64,000 nt of DNA. It comes from Idiomarina sp. A28L. Its GTDB lineage: Bacteria > Pseudomonadota > Gammaproteobacteria > Enterobacterales > Alteromonadaceae. The stretch lies in NCBI RefSeq assembly GCF_000218785.1, contig NZ_AFPO01000021.1, forward strand, positions 248,001-312,000, given 5' to 3'. Positions 1 to 9,809 of the stretch are shown here, in pieces. Made by a program: the position numbers and the translations under genes. The notes under the pieces are model-generated. The model ran no database searches and was not told where the DNA came from. It was given only the letters and a program-made list of their open reading frames with translations. How positions within the stretch are numbered: position 1 is the stretch's first letter; every line of letters begins with the position of its first letter.

Positions 1-169
1 GCATTAAATTCTTAAATGCATGTGCTAGTGCATGGGAAAACTCTTTTAAATAACCCAAACGCAGCGATTTCCTTGTGGTTAACTTACATTACCGCACAGA
101 GCGCAAATCTTACTTGCCTGAGCTTTAGTTCGCAATAGATTGCGATTCAAAGCCTTGCGAATACGCGAT

Positions 170-1489
170 CTAGATCAACCATTGCCACAACACACCGCTT
201 AAGCAAAGCAAGCCAAGCAGTGAAAACAACCCAAGCCGCAGAACAAACATGCACACGAATGCAACCGCGGTTAACACCCACGCACCGGTTTCAAACGAGC
301 TCAATTCTGGTAACAACACGGAAATGCCGGCAGCTTCCCAGGTGAAGTTATTGGCAAATAAATAGTTCAGCGCAAACCAAAGCGCCAAATTTGCGATAAC
401 GCCTACTACCGCGGCCGTTACTGCCGATAGTGCGGCATTTAAACGCGGCATTCCTCGCAGTTTCTCAACGTAGGGAGCGCCAGCGAATATCCACACAAAA
501 CACGGTAAGAAAGTAACCCAAGTAGTGAGCAGTGCCGCAAGCGTTGCACCCAATAATGGATGCATGCCTGTGGCTTCGCGAAAACCTGCTAAAAAGCCAA
601 CAAACTGAGTAACCAAAATAAGTGGGCCCGGCGTAGTTTCCGCTAAGCCCAAGCCATCGAGCATTTCTCCTGGTTCTAACCAGCCATACAGCTCAACCGC
701 CTGCTGAGCAACATAAGCGAGCACAGCATAGGCGCCACCGAAGGTTACCACCGCAAGCTTGGAAAAGAATAAAGCGATTTGCGCCCACACCGAGCTATCA
801 CCAAATAGCGCAATAAGCCCTACTACGCTGAGTAACCAAAGGGCTGCGCAAATAAAGGCCGCGCGTTTGGTGCCGGGCCGAATATCGGTAGTAAGAATAT
901 CTTCGGGTTCAGCGGTTTTTGCGTTTATTTTGCTAGCAAATGCCCAACCGATAATAGCCGCGCCCAAAACTACCAATGGAAAAGCAACATCAAATACAAA
1001 CAGTGCAAAAAAACCACCCACCGCTAGTAAACCGGCAATAGGTGTTTTTAAAGCCCGCTGGCTTAAACGCATCATGGCTTGAAAAACAATCGCCAAAACG
1101 GCCGCTTTCAGGCCAAATAATAGGCCTGCCACAATGCTGACATCGCCGAGCAACACGTACGCCCATGAGAGCGCCAAAATCATTGCAGCGCCGGGTAAAA
1201 TAAACAGAATACCGGCTACTAACCCGCCTTTCACGCCATGCAATAGCCAACCTACATAGGTAGCCAATTGTTGCGCTTCTGGCCCGGGTAACAACATGCA
1301 GTAATTCAGCGCATGCAAAAAACGAGATTCATCAAGCCACTTCTTTTCTTCCACAATCATGCGGTGCATTAGCGCAATTTGCCCAGCAGGGCCGCCAAAA
1401 CTAAGCAAGCCAATGCGCCACCAAACAGCAAGCGCTTCAGCAAACGGAATAGATTGGGATTTTTGAAGTTCACTCGCGCTTTCATTCAT
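170..1489 (-). CDS. chrA: ChrA-type chromate efflux transporter
   Basis: A 439-residue polytopic inner-membrane protein of the CHR family, whose studied members export chromate. The family's tandem halves are visible. The N-half carries SFGGPAGQ (about residues 30-37) and LLPGPEAQQL (about 66-75). The C-half carries TFGGAYAVL and a TTPGPL motif. Length fits the two-domain form. The ATG is preceded by GAGGCAG at a good distance. It stands alone before the LysR gene upstream on the same strand (68 bp gap), which might regulate it, but no operator was identified. Family call is firm. Chromate as the real substrate is inferred, since some CHR members transport other anions. Confidence 0.9.
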   Translation of the reverse strand: MNESASELQKSQSIPFAEALAVWWRIGLLSFGGPAGQIALMHRMIVEEKKWLDESRFLHALNYCMLLPGPEAQQLATYVGWLLHGVKGGLVAGILFILPGAAMILALSWAYVLLGDVSIVAGLLFGLKAAVLAIVFQAMMRLSQRALKTPIAGLLAVGGFFALFVFDVAFPLVVLGAAIIGWAFASKINAKTAEPEDILTTDIRPGTKRAAFICAALWLLSVVGLIALFGDSSVWAQIALFFSKLAVVTFGGAYAVLAYVAQQAVELYGWLEPGEMLDGLGLAETTPGPLILVTQFVGFLAGFREATGMHPLLGATLAALLTTWVTFLPCFVWIFAGAPYVEKLRGMPRLNAALSAVTAAVVGVIANLALWFALNYLFANNFTWEAAGISVLLPELSSFETGAWVLTAVAFVCMFVLRLGLFSLLGLLCLSGVLWQWLI

Positions 1490-1557
1490 CAGGTTGCTGC
1501 CTCATTATTTTCCGCGCTTATTCTTCTTCGCGCTTGTTTTGCTAAAGATAACAGAAA

Positions 1558-2451
1558 CTAGCAGCGGTGAATTTGCTTGGTGAAGGTTTGCCACATTAAA
1601 GTTGCTGCCGGCCCTAAATGTTTTGCTGCCATTTTCACCACATGAATTTCCGCATGAATATGATCAAGGAAGCCTGGAATATCAATTTCGACCAATTTTT
1701 TGTTCTTTAATTCTCGGCTGATCAAATCGCGTGGCACTACGCCCCAACCCATTCCTGCTTTTACATACTGTACCAAGGTATGCGCATCATTTACACGCAA
1801 CCGTGAACTACCAGAAACCCGATATATCTGTTCAGGATTAATACCCATATTTAACTCTTTCGGCAAAATATACGGCAATGCACTGAGCGCATCGCGGCTT
1901 TCAGGTAATCCATATTCAGCAATCAAGCTCTGTGCCATTACCACTACTAATTGAAAATCACCAATGCGCAGGCTCTCGAAATCAGCAAGTTGCTGAAAGG
2001 TAGGCAGCCAAGGTGTGAGTGCCAAATCGGCTGCACCGGTTTGAATATCGCGTAACGATTCCAGTTGCGAATGGCCAGAAACAATCACCTCGGTAAAGGG
2101 GAATTGCAGTTGCACTTGGCGCAATGCCTCGATGAGCAGCTCAGGATTACAGGTATAATCATAAGCAATGCGCAGTTGCGGCTCAGCACCTTCCCTGAGT
2201 TGCCCAATGGCAGAGTTTAGGCGCTCATGTTGGCGCATGAGTTCTTCAGCGTGGCGCTTAAATTGAGTACCTTGCGGCGTGAGTTGCAAGCGATAACCGC
2301 TGCGATCAAGAATGGCAAAGCCAACTTCATCTTCTAGTTTTTGCAAGGTCATGCTGAGTGCGGGTGCAGTTCTGTGTAACGCTTTTGCGGCGCCTTGCAA
2401 GCTTCCTTTCTCCAACACCATAAACAAAACTTTCAACGGCCATATTTTCAC
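1558..2451 (-). CDS. LysR-family transcriptional regulator
   Basis: A 297-residue LysR-type regulator. The winged helix-turn-helix occupies about residues 5-62 (GAAKALHRTAPALSMTLQKL, then DEVGFAILDRS), followed by a periplasmic-binding-protein-like effector domain. The start codon is GTG and no ATG allows a complete DNA-binding domain. It is divergent from the RND efflux pair, with 137 bp between them, and lies upstream of chrA on the same strand. LysR proteins usually control a divergent neighbour, so the efflux pump is the likelier target, with chrA as the alternative. The effector is unknown. Confidence 0.88.
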   Translation of the reverse strand: MKIWPLKVLFMVLEKGSLQGAAKALHRTAPALSMTLQKLEDEVGFAILDRSGYRLQLTPQGTQFKRHAEELMRQHERLNSAIGQLREGAEPQLRIAYDYTCNPELLIEALRQVQLQFPFTEVIVSGHSQLESLRDIQTGAADLALTPWLPTFQQLADFESLRIGDFQLVVVMAQSLIAEYGLPESRDALSALPYILPKELNMGINPEQIYRVSGSSRLRVNDAHTLVQYVKAGMGWGVVPRDLISRELKNKKLVEIDIPGFLDHIHAEIHVVKMAAKHLGPAATLMWQTFTKQIHRC

Positions 2452-2588
2452 AGTTTCACCAAAACTTATTAAGGAATACTTAACAATATAGCAAGTTTAT
2501 TTAAATATTTCTTTACGAAAAAATACACTACACTTGTTTGCATTGGCAGTATTCATTAATAACCTACTTACCTGAAAGGTTGTAACTC
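2452..2588. promoter_or_regulatory. Divergent promoter region, LysR gene / RND pump
   Basis: A 137-bp AT-rich gap between the GTG of the LysR gene and the ATG of the efflux adaptor. It must hold both promoters and is where a LysR operator would sit. I could not fix convincing -35/-10 pairs. AAAGG about 9 bases before the adaptor ATG is its probable ribosome binding site. Confidence 0.4.
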
Positions 2589-3707
2589 ATGCGGTATAAA
2601 AAATTTAATGTTCGGCCCCTACTCGCCCTCACTGTGATTGCGCTAGCCTTCGGCCTTTCAGCCTGTAGTGAAACTGCCTCAGAGCCAGCCGAAAAACCAT
2701 TACGCCCAGTAAAGCTAATTACTGTAGGTAGTGATGATATTAGTGATATTCGCAGTTTTCCCGCCGTGGTTGAAGCAACACAAACCGCTGATTTAACCTT
2801 CCGTGTTGGTGGTGAATTAGTAGAGTTACCCTGGCGGCCCGGGCATCAGGTAGAACAAGGCGATCTTATTGCAGCTCTCGATCCTACCGATTACCGGCTT
2901 ACCGCTGAACAAGCCCGCGCTCGAGCTGAACTGGCACAAGCGCAATATGATCGCATTGCCCAATTGGCGGAGCAAAATATTATCTCACGCTCACAGTTCG
3001 ATGAAGCGAAAGCCGAGCTACAAGTAGCCCAAGCTAACCTGAACACTGCTGAAACAAATTTAGGTTACACCAAATTGCATGCGCCGTTTGCTGGCATCAT
3101 TGCCAACTTGCATGTTGAGCTATACGAAAATATCGGGCCACAACAACCGATTATTACCCTGCAAGTAGATGATATGGTTGATGTGCGCATTCAAGTGCCT
3201 GAACAGTTATTTGCGCAAGTTCGCCGTGATTTAAGCTACCAACCCGATATCACCTTCGAAAGTTTACCGGGGCAAACCTTTCAAGGCCAACTTCGCGAAT
3301 GGGATCGAATTGCCGATGCGGCAACGAATACCTACCGCGTAGTGTTTACTTTGCCGAAACCTGAAGCTGGCAATATATTACCCGGCATGACAGCCTCAGT
3401 AGCTATCGATAGTACCCAAGTGATGCCGGCGCATACCAACGCCATCACGGTTCCAATTGCTGCTGTTTTCACGCCAAGTGATAAAGCGCTGGCTGAGAAT
3501 ATTCGCATGGTATGGATATACCAACCCGCAGAACAAGGCAGCCAAGGCACGCTTTTCGCTAGGCAAGTTACTATCGGTGCGGCCAGCTCGTCGGGTATTT
3601 CCATTCTCGATGGCTTGAGTGTTGGTGAGCATGTTGTAGTTGCTGGGGTTCATCAGCTTGAAGAAGCGCAAACAGTGCGCCCTTGGATCCGCGAGCGGGG
3701 CCTGTAA
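2589..3707 (+). CDS. RND efflux periplasmic adaptor lipoprotein
   Basis: A 372-residue membrane fusion protein linking an RND pump to an outer-membrane channel. The N-terminus is a lipoprotein signal with lipobox LSAC (Cys at about 26), so it is probably lipid-anchored in the periplasm. A barrel-sandwich half (GHQVEQGDLIAALDP), a coiled-coil hairpin (about 100-155, ARAELAQAQYDRIAQLAEQN), the second lipoyl half (LGYTKLHAPFAGIIA) and a beta-barrel domain follow in the usual order. It is separated by 3 bp from the pump gene, so the two are cotranscribed. No outer-membrane factor is encoded next to them. Substrate is unknown. Confidence 0.92.
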   Translation: MRYKKFNVRPLLALTVIALAFGLSACSETASEPAEKPLRPVKLITVGSDDISDIRSFPAVVEATQTADLTFRVGGELVELPWRPGHQVEQGDLIAALDPTDYRLTAEQARARAELAQAQYDRIAQLAEQNIISRSQFDEAKAELQVAQANLNTAETNLGYTKLHAPFAGIIANLHVELYENIGPQQPIITLQVDDMVDVRIQVPEQLFAQVRRDLSYQPDITFESLPGQTFQGQLREWDRIADAATNTYRVVFTLPKPEAGNILPGMTASVAIDSTQVMPAHTNAITVPIAAVFTPSDKALAENIRMVWIYQPAEQGSQGTLFARQVTIGAASSSGISILDGLSVGEHVVVAGVHQLEEAQTVRPWIRERGL

Positions 3708-3710
3708 GCT

Positions 3711-6700
3711 ATGAATATCGCCCGCTATAGTATTGAACGGCCTACTAGCTCTTGGATTCTGCTGCTAGTACTTTTAATCGGCGGTTTTTTAGCGCTGCAA
3801 AGCCTTGGCCGCCTTGAAGACCCTGAATTCACAATCAAACAAGCATTAGTGGTTACACCCTACCCTGGCGCATCAGCGCAACAGGTGGAAGAAGAGGTAA
3901 CCGTACTACTTGAAAACGCATTACACGAATTGCCTTATATAAAACACGTTACTTCCAATTCAATGCCCGGCCGATCGCAAATTATGGTGGAAGTAAGAGA
4001 AACCTTCCGCTCCGATGCACTTCCACAAATTTGGGATGAACTTCGCCGTAAAATCAACGATCAATCTCGACACCTACCACCGGGCGCTGGGCCCGCCATG
4101 GTGCAAGACGATTTTTCCGATGTTTATGGTGTGCTACTCGCCTTAACTGGTGATGGCTATAGCTTGCCCGCTCTGTATGATCATGCCAAGTATCTTCGCC
4201 GTGAGCTCGCGTTAGTTCCAGGCGTTGCCAAAGTAGTGATTAGCGGCAAACAACAGGAACAAGTGGTAGCCGAGGTTTCCCGTGCTCGGTTAGCAAACTT
4301 AGGTATTCCGCCACAACGTATTTATGAATTGCTCTCTACCCAGAACACTATTTCCGATGCTGGCCGTGTTCGCCTCGGCAACGATGCTGTGCGTTTTGCC
4401 ACGAGCGGTGAGTTTACCTCTGTGGAGCAATTGAATACGCTGATTATCAGCAACCCAGGCGCGCGTGAACAAATTTATCTGGGCGATGTAGCGAACATTT
4501 ATCGCCAAGAACAACCGATTCCAAACCACGTTCTGCACTTTAATGGTGAAGCTTCGTTGTGGTTGGGCGTATCCTTTACCCGTGATGTAAACGTGGTTGA
4601 AGTGGGCGCTCACTTACGCGAACGAATAGCCGAGCTAAACTATGCCACTCCTGTAGGCATGGAATTAAACTCTATTTATGATCAGCCTGCAGAAGTAGAA
4701 AGTTCAGTTTCTGGCTTTTTGAATAACCTCGCCCAAGCCATTGTGATTGTGATTGTTGCGCTGCTGCTTACCATGGGCTTACGCAGCGGCTTTTTAATCG
4801 GCTTGGTACTCCTACTTACCGTTCTTGGTACTTTTATTTTCATGGCTCTTGCAGGCATCAACCTGCATCGAGTTTCACTTGGCGCGTTGATTATCGCCCT
4901 AGGTATGCTGGTTGATAACGCCATTGTAATTACTGAAGGTATGCTGGTTGGCGTGCAGCGTGGGCAAACTCGATTGAGGGCGGCGCAAAACGTACTGCGG
5001 CAAAATGCATGGCCGCTTTTAGGTGCCACACTCATTGCAATATTAGCCTTCGCGCCTATTGGCCTATCAAACGATGCCACGGGCGAATTCGCCGGTTCAC
5101 TGTTTTGGGTGCTGTTGATATCGTTAAGTTTAAGTTGGCTTACCGCACTTCTGTTAATTCCATTTTTGGGCGAACGGCTATTTCGAAAAGGCGTTAAACA
5201 AGCAGAAAGCGAAGAAGCGCTCTACGGCAACCCAATTTACCAAGGTTATCGGTTATTATTGAAAACCGCCCTGCGTTTCCGCTTGCTCACTATGGGGTTG
5301 ATGGGTTTGCTATTAGTGGTTTCGGTGCTAGGTTTTATGCAAGTAAAACAAAGCTTCTTTCCAAGTTCAAACACGCCTGTTTTCTATGTTGATATGTGGT
5401 ATCCGCAAGGCACCGATATTCGCGCCACGGGCGAAGATATTGCCCACGCTGAGCAATGGTTACTCAGGCAAGAAGGTATTGCTCAAGTAGCTACTACCAT
5501 AGGCCAGGGCGCACCCCGTTTCACGCTGCCGTATATTGTAGAAATGCAGCATGAAAACTACGCTCAGCTTATCGTGCGCACCGAAAACACTGATATTTTA
5601 CCCAGCTTAATGGGCAAAACTCGTGATTACTTGGCTCACGCCCACCCTGATGCGCGGCCAAAAATACGCCGCATGGAAATCGGCCCGCCAGTAAAAGCGG
5701 CCATTGAAGTTCGTTACAGTGGTGCTGACCCGGATATCTTACGCCAGCTCTCAGAACAAGCACAGCAAGTGTTGAGCAGAGAGCCTGCTCTGGCTTATGT
5801 GCGTGATAATTGGCGCGAGCGCGCGAAAGTATTGCGCCCACAATTTAACGAAACCCATGCCCGCCGGGTAGGTATTAGCAAGCAAGATGTGGATGATTTA
5901 TTGCTCGCAAACTTCCGTGGCAAACGCGTTGGCATTTATCGTGATGGCACCGAGCTGATGCCTATTTTAGTGCGCGCTCCGGAAAACGAGCGAGTTTACT
6001 TAGAGCAGTGGCAAGATATTCAGGTATTTAGCACCGCTTTAAACCGTTATGTGCCAATGCCGCAGGTGGTTGATGCCATGCCACTCGAGTGGGAAGACCA
6101 AGTTATTCACCGGCGCGATCGAAAGCGTACACTTACGGTAATGGCAGATCCAGATCCGCTGTTTGCCGGCACACCGGCGCAAATATTTAGTAACATTGAA
6201 GCAGAAATAATAGCTATTCCTCTGCCTGCAGGCTACGAAATGGCATGGGGTGGTGAGCATGAAGCTTCTGGTGATGCCAAAGCCGCCGTATTTAAAACCT
6301 TGCCTCTTGGCTATTTAGCTATGTTCATAATTACTGTGCTGCTGTTTAGTTCAGTGCGCCGCGCGGCGGTAATTTGGACAACGGTTCCGCTTTCCATTAT
6401 TGGTGTTACCTTGGGTTTGCTCATTACTAATCAAGCGTTTAGCTTCATGGCTTTGCTGGGTATTTTGAGCCTTAGTGGCATGTTAATTAAGAACGGAATT
6501 GTATTGCTCGAGCAAGTACTTACTGAGGAGCGCAGCGGTAAATCAGGTTATCAAGCATTAGTAGATGCTTCGGTAAGCCGGGTGCGGCCGGTAGGTATGG
6601 CTGCGGTAACCACCATTTTAGGCATGATTCCGCTGCTATTTGATGAGTTCTTCGCCAGCATGGCGGTAACCATTATGTTTGGTTTGGGTTTTGCTACGCT

Positions 6701-6770
6701 ACTTACATTGATTGTGGTGCCGGTAATGTATAGCCTAATTATGCGTAAATCAGAATACCGCAACAGCTAA
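3711..6770 (+). CDS. RND-family efflux pump inner-membrane subunit
   Basis: A 1019-residue AcrB-like proton-driven exporter (HAE1-type). It has the expected plan: N-terminal transmembrane helix (MNIARYSIERPTSSWILLL), first periplasmic loop, a helix block from about 335 containing GMLVDNAIVITEGM (the proton-relay region), a second periplasmic loop, and a final helix block with SLSGMLIKNGIVLLEQ. Length is normal for the family. It overlaps nothing but follows the adaptor gene by 3 bp. It is shorter and less typical than AcrB itself, so a substrate cannot be named. A hairpin follows the stop. Confidence 0.93.
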   Translation: MNIARYSIERPTSSWILLLVLLIGGFLALQSLGRLEDPEFTIKQALVVTPYPGASAQQVEEEVTVLLENALHELPYIKHVTSNSMPGRSQIMVEVRETFRSDALPQIWDELRRKINDQSRHLPPGAGPAMVQDDFSDVYGVLLALTGDGYSLPALYDHAKYLRRELALVPGVAKVVISGKQQEQVVAEVSRARLANLGIPPQRIYELLSTQNTISDAGRVRLGNDAVRFATSGEFTSVEQLNTLIISNPGAREQIYLGDVANIYRQEQPIPNHVLHFNGEASLWLGVSFTRDVNVVEVGAHLRERIAELNYATPVGMELNSIYDQPAEVESSVSGFLNNLAQAIVIVIVALLLTMGLRSGFLIGLVLLLTVLGTFIFMALAGINLHRVSLGALIIALGMLVDNAIVITEGMLVGVQRGQTRLRAAQNVLRQNAWPLLGATLIAILAFAPIGLSNDATGEFAGSLFWVLLISLSLSWLTALLLIPFLGERLFRKGVKQAESEEALYGNPIYQGYRLLLKTALRFRLLTMGLMGLLLVVSVLGFMQVKQSFFPSSNTPVFYVDMWYPQGTDIRATGEDIAHAEQWLLRQEGIAQVATTIGQGAPRFTLPYIVEMQHENYAQLIVRTENTDILPSLMGKTRDYLAHAHPDARPKIRRMEIGPPVKAAIEVRYSGADPDILRQLSEQAQQVLSREPALAYVRDNWRERAKVLRPQFNETHARRVGISKQDVDDLLLANFRGKRVGIYRDGTELMPILVRAPENERVYLEQWQDIQVFSTALNRYVPMPQVVDAMPLEWEDQVIHRRDRKRTLTVMADPDPLFAGTPAQIFSNIEAEIIAIPLPAGYEMAWGGEHEASGDAKAAVFKTLPLGYLAMFIITVLLFSSVRRAAVIWTTVPLSIIGVTLGLLITNQAFSFMALLGILSLSGMLIKNGIVLLEQVLTEERSGKSGYQALVDASVSRVRPVGMAAVTTILGMIPLLFDEFFASMAVTIMFGLGFATLLTLIVVPVMYSLIMRKSEYRNS

Positions 6771-6796
6771 TATGGAATAGCTGATACGAATTCACC

Positions 6797-6834
6797 AACT
6801 GCCTGCGCTTTCACTTGCGTTAGCGCTGGCAGTT
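6797..6834. terminator. Hairpin between convergent genes
   Basis: AACTGCC (6797-6803) pairs with GGCAGTT (6828-6834), with an inner CGCT/AGCG extension. It sits between the ends of the RND pump and the convergent lipoprotein gene and overlaps the stop codon of the latter. It lacks a clear T-run, so it may act as a weak or shared terminator or an RNA 3'-end stabiliser. Confidence 0.4.
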
Positions 6835-7465
6835 AGTTCGAAATAGCTTCACTAGCTTCAGGTAGTTCACCCTCTTGCATTTCATCCACCGGCTGCTCCT
6901 TAGGTTGCACCCGCGCTTGAATTTGCAACGTTGTATAGCCAGAGCGGGGCATGTTATATCCCATATTCACCGGCAAGCGGTTGGGTGTCATGCTTGCTTG
7001 AATCATGGTGCGAATATCGGGTGGGGTAATTAAGTAACGGCTAATATCCGAGCGCACACGCATTCGCTGATCCACATTATCAAGGCCAGCCATTGATAAG
7101 TAGGTGCCAATCAAAGCATTCATTCCTTGTTCATGCCCACGCAAAAACTCTAGCGTTAGTTGCCCACCAGTTTCATTTCCTGGTGCAGCCAATAATGTAA
7201 TGGCATACCGGTGTTCTGAAGAAGTGGTGCCCCAACACACCCAATAGTTTTGGTAACCTTGCTGGCCAAGAATTTGCCCGCGCTCAAAATCGGTATTGCA
7301 ACCATTCCATTCTGAAAGTTGAAATTGATTCAATATCGCTAGTTGGTGCTGAATAGTAGGTAATTCGCCCTCAGGCCAGTTTGATTGGGTACGGCTGGGG
7401 GCTTCGCTGCAAGCAGAAACCGCTAAAGTACCCAATAGCAACAAACATACTTTAACTAGATTCAT
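6833..7465 (-). CDS. Uncharacterised lipoprotein
   Basis: A 210-residue protein with a lipoprotein signal (MNLVKVCLLLLGTLAVSACS, lipobox VSAC, Cys19). The mature part has no domain I recognise. It contains Cys residues near NGCNTDF and YWVCWG that could form a disulphide, and ends in an acidic tail. It overlaps the end of ogt by 14 bp and is the last gene of the probable copC-copD-GDPD-ogt run. I assign no function beyond an envelope lipoprotein. Confidence 0.75.
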   Translation of the reverse strand: MNLVKVCLLLLGTLAVSACSEAPSRTQSNWPEGELPTIQHQLAILNQFQLSEWNGCNTDFERGQILGQQGYQNYWVCWGTTSSEHRYAITLLAAPGNETGGQLTLEFLRGHEQGMNALIGTYLSMAGLDNVDQRMRVRSDISRYLITPPDIRTMIQASMTPNRLPVNMGYNMPRSGYTTLQIQARVQPKEQPVDEMQEGELPEASEAISN

Positions 7466-7931
7466 GTTTTAACAACCATTTCTTTCGTTCTACACCACCG
7501 GCATAACCACCGATACTTCCATTAGCTTGCACTACCCGATGGCAAGGCACAACAATAGCGTGCGGATTACGGCTATTCGCTTGCCCTACTGCTTGATAAC
7601 CGCGAGGCCTTCCTACTCGTTCCGCCAACTGCCGGTACGACCAAGTTCCACCAAAGGGAATTTCTCGTAAAGCGGCCCAAACCTCTTTTTGAAACTCAGT
7701 TCCAACAGTAACTAAAGGCACATCAAAGGTTTTTAGATCACCATCAAAATATTCATTCAGCTGCTGCTCCAGCCTTTCTATCCAGAGATTCGCTTGATTA
7801 TGGGTATGATAACCATGCCCTACTTTTGGCACGATTTTCACAAAGTTCACCGATTGAATACCATCAATATTCGCACGTAGATGCAGCGTTCCTACTGGGC
7901 TTCGAATATATCGTTCCGCTTGGCTAATCAT
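7452..7931 (-). CDS. ogt: Methylated-DNA-protein cysteine methyltransferase
   Basis: A 159-residue suicide DNA-repair enzyme that transfers the O6-alkyl group of guanine to its own cysteine. The active-site motif IVVPCHRVV is intact, preceded by the DNA-binding wing RPRGYQAVGQANSRNP and the GTWSYRQLAERVG helix. The N-terminal ribonuclease-H-like domain is short, as in Ogt-type rather than Ada-type proteins. It lies 33 bp after the GDPD gene and overlaps the lipoprotein gene, indicating cotranscription rather than a separate Ada-controlled unit. Confidence 0.93.
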   Translation of the reverse strand: MISQAERYIRSPVGTLHLRANIDGIQSVNFVKIVPKVGHGYHTHNQANLWIERLEQQLNEYFDGDLKTFDVPLVTVGTEFQKEVWAALREIPFGGTWSYRQLAERVGRPRGYQAVGQANSRNPHAIVVPCHRVVQANGSIGGYAGGVERKKWLLKHESS

Positions 7932-7964
7932 CCTTTATTTCCTCGTATTGCCTACCTGCAAAGA

Positions 7965-9770
7965 CTACCAAATCCAATGTTTAAAGCGATACAACCAACG
8001 TTCAACTGCATTCATTTCTGCTCGCTCTGCTAGCACCGCTGTTAACAGATCAGGCCTATCGGTAATAATGCCATCAACACCCAAATCAACCATTCGTGCC
8101 ATGCTGGCCGTATCGTTCAATATCCAAACATGTAATTCATGCCCATGGCGGCGAACCCTGCTTAATCTGCTTGGCGTAACTAACGCTGCTCGCAACGCCA
8201 ACGCATCAACCGGTTGCCCCTCCAGCCTGCCAATCGAAGTATGCACTAATAAACTCGTTCGCAACTCAGGGTCAATTTCCCGCGCTTGCCATAAATCATT
8301 GGGGGCCAACGATGCCAAAATAGTGTTGTTAATAAACTCCAAACGTTGCAGTTCGGCGACAACTTTAGGCACTAAATTTGGCATTTCCGGAGCACCCTTA
8401 ATTTCTAAATATAGCCCTGCTCTGCCACGCATAAGCTCCACAGTTTCCGCCAATGTTGGCAAACGTTGATCGGCAAACTCACTCGCAAACCAACTACCTA
8501 CATCAAGGTTCGAAAGTTCAGTATAGTTCACATCCCAAATTGGGCGATGATCTCCCGCTATCCGCAACAAATCGCGATCATGAATAATCACTAATTCGCC
8601 ATCAGCCGTGTGACGCACATCGAGTTCAATATAATCAGCACCGTCGTGAATCGCACGGTCAACCGCTGCGAGTGTATTTTCTGGCGCATCCCATGAGTTA
8701 CCGCGATGGGCAATATTCAGCGCCTCATCATTTGGATTAAACACCTGTAGTGCATAACCAACTTGCACTAATGCAAAAATAACTAACACCGCTTCAATAC
8801 CTATCGCAAACAAACCCGTGTTACGGGGTTCATTAATAGCACTGCGGCAAATTTTCTTACCTGCATAACGGTGATAGAGCCTAAGCATCAACAAGCTATT
8901 AATGCTCACGCCCACACAACTCGCCACTAAGCTAGTTAGTGTGTAGCTAAACAGTAGCAGCACAATGGCGCTCAAAACTAACCATTGCTGGGCGGGCAAT
9001 ATCTGAAATAAACCCCACCCTAAGGTATCAAACAGCAGTGAAATTAATATGGGGAGTAGCGCAACAACAGCTGCAACCGTAAGCACTACATAAGCAATTT
9101 TATGCCGTGAGCCCTTGGTAAGCTCAGCACTACGGCGTAATGCTCGTAGTGGCGAACATTCTTCGATAAGCATACACGGTAGTGCCAACACCCAGCGCAG
9201 GTGGATACTGCCATGCACAGCAATCACCCAAATTGCGGCAATCGCCAACACTGACATAAACTGCCAAAATTCAGGAGGATGCGCGTTGATAACAAAGTAG
9301 ATATCGTAACCGCCAAGCAGATGCTGAAAGGCAAAACCAATTATCGCCAAAAGCGGCAGAAGCAGCGCTAAATGAACGGCTACTTGTATGCCAGCTAGCG
9401 CCAACAGCGATTTTAACCGCTTAACCACTAACCACAGAGCACCTGCGGCGGTATGAAATTTTCCAGAAGCGTTGCGGCTAGTAATTAATATCATGCCGGC
9501 GTGTTGCAGAAAGATAAACACTGCAAAAAAAGTAACCGATACCAATAACCACAACATCCCGCTGGGATTGAACATAAAGCCTAAGAGCGCTTCGTTGCCC
9601 ACCAGTGTTTCGCCACTAAGAGTAACTAGTGCACGCAAAAGCCACACGCTAAGTGGTGTGAATACGGTAAGTAGTAATAACGCGAAATACAGGTGGAAAG
9701 CCAACAAGGCTCGCCGGTGATATCGAATGCTAGCCAGTATCTCGCGTTTCAATTGCACGAATCGAATCAT
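7965..9770 (-). CDS. Membrane glycerophosphodiester phosphodiesterase
   Basis: A 601-residue two-part protein. Residues about 1-345 form a multi-helix membrane region of the type found in membrane-anchored GDPDs. Residues about 350-590 form the GDPD catalytic barrel, with HRG (355-357), EN (364-365), ELD (382-384) and HD (397-398) all present. GDPDs hydrolyse glycerophosphodiesters to glycerol-3-phosphate and an alcohol. The membrane half suggests action on lipid-derived or lipoteichoic-like substrates at the membrane, but the substrate is not known. It sits between copD (39 bp gap) and ogt. Confidence 0.9.
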   Translation of the reverse strand: MIRFVQLKREILASIRYHRRALLAFHLYFALLLLTVFTPLSVWLLRALVTLSGETLVGNEALLGFMFNPSGMLWLLVSVTFFAVFIFLQHAGMILITSRNASGKFHTAAGALWLVVKRLKSLLALAGIQVAVHLALLLPLLAIIGFAFQHLLGGYDIYFVINAHPPEFWQFMSVLAIAAIWVIAVHGSIHLRWVLALPCMLIEECSPLRALRRSAELTKGSRHKIAYVVLTVAAVVALLPILISLLFDTLGWGLFQILPAQQWLVLSAIVLLLFSYTLTSLVASCVGVSINSLLMLRLYHRYAGKKICRSAINEPRNTGLFAIGIEAVLVIFALVQVGYALQVFNPNDEALNIAHRGNSWDAPENTLAAVDRAIHDGADYIELDVRHTADGELVIIHDRDLLRIAGDHRPIWDVNYTELSNLDVGSWFASEFADQRLPTLAETVELMRGRAGLYLEIKGAPEMPNLVPKVVAELQRLEFINNTILASLAPNDLWQAREIDPELRTSLLVHTSIGRLEGQPVDALALRAALVTPSRLSRVRRHGHELHVWILNDTASMARMVDLGVDGIITDRPDLLTAVLAERAEMNAVERWLYRFKHWIW

Positions 9771-9809
9771 GTGGTTAGTTTACCCTGCTCGCGTGCTGCT
9801 GCAAGTGCG

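Noticed and set aside
130-145. TCGCAA/TTGCGA hairpin after chrA
   Set aside because: Six-bp stem without a T-run on the relevant strand; too weak to call a terminator.
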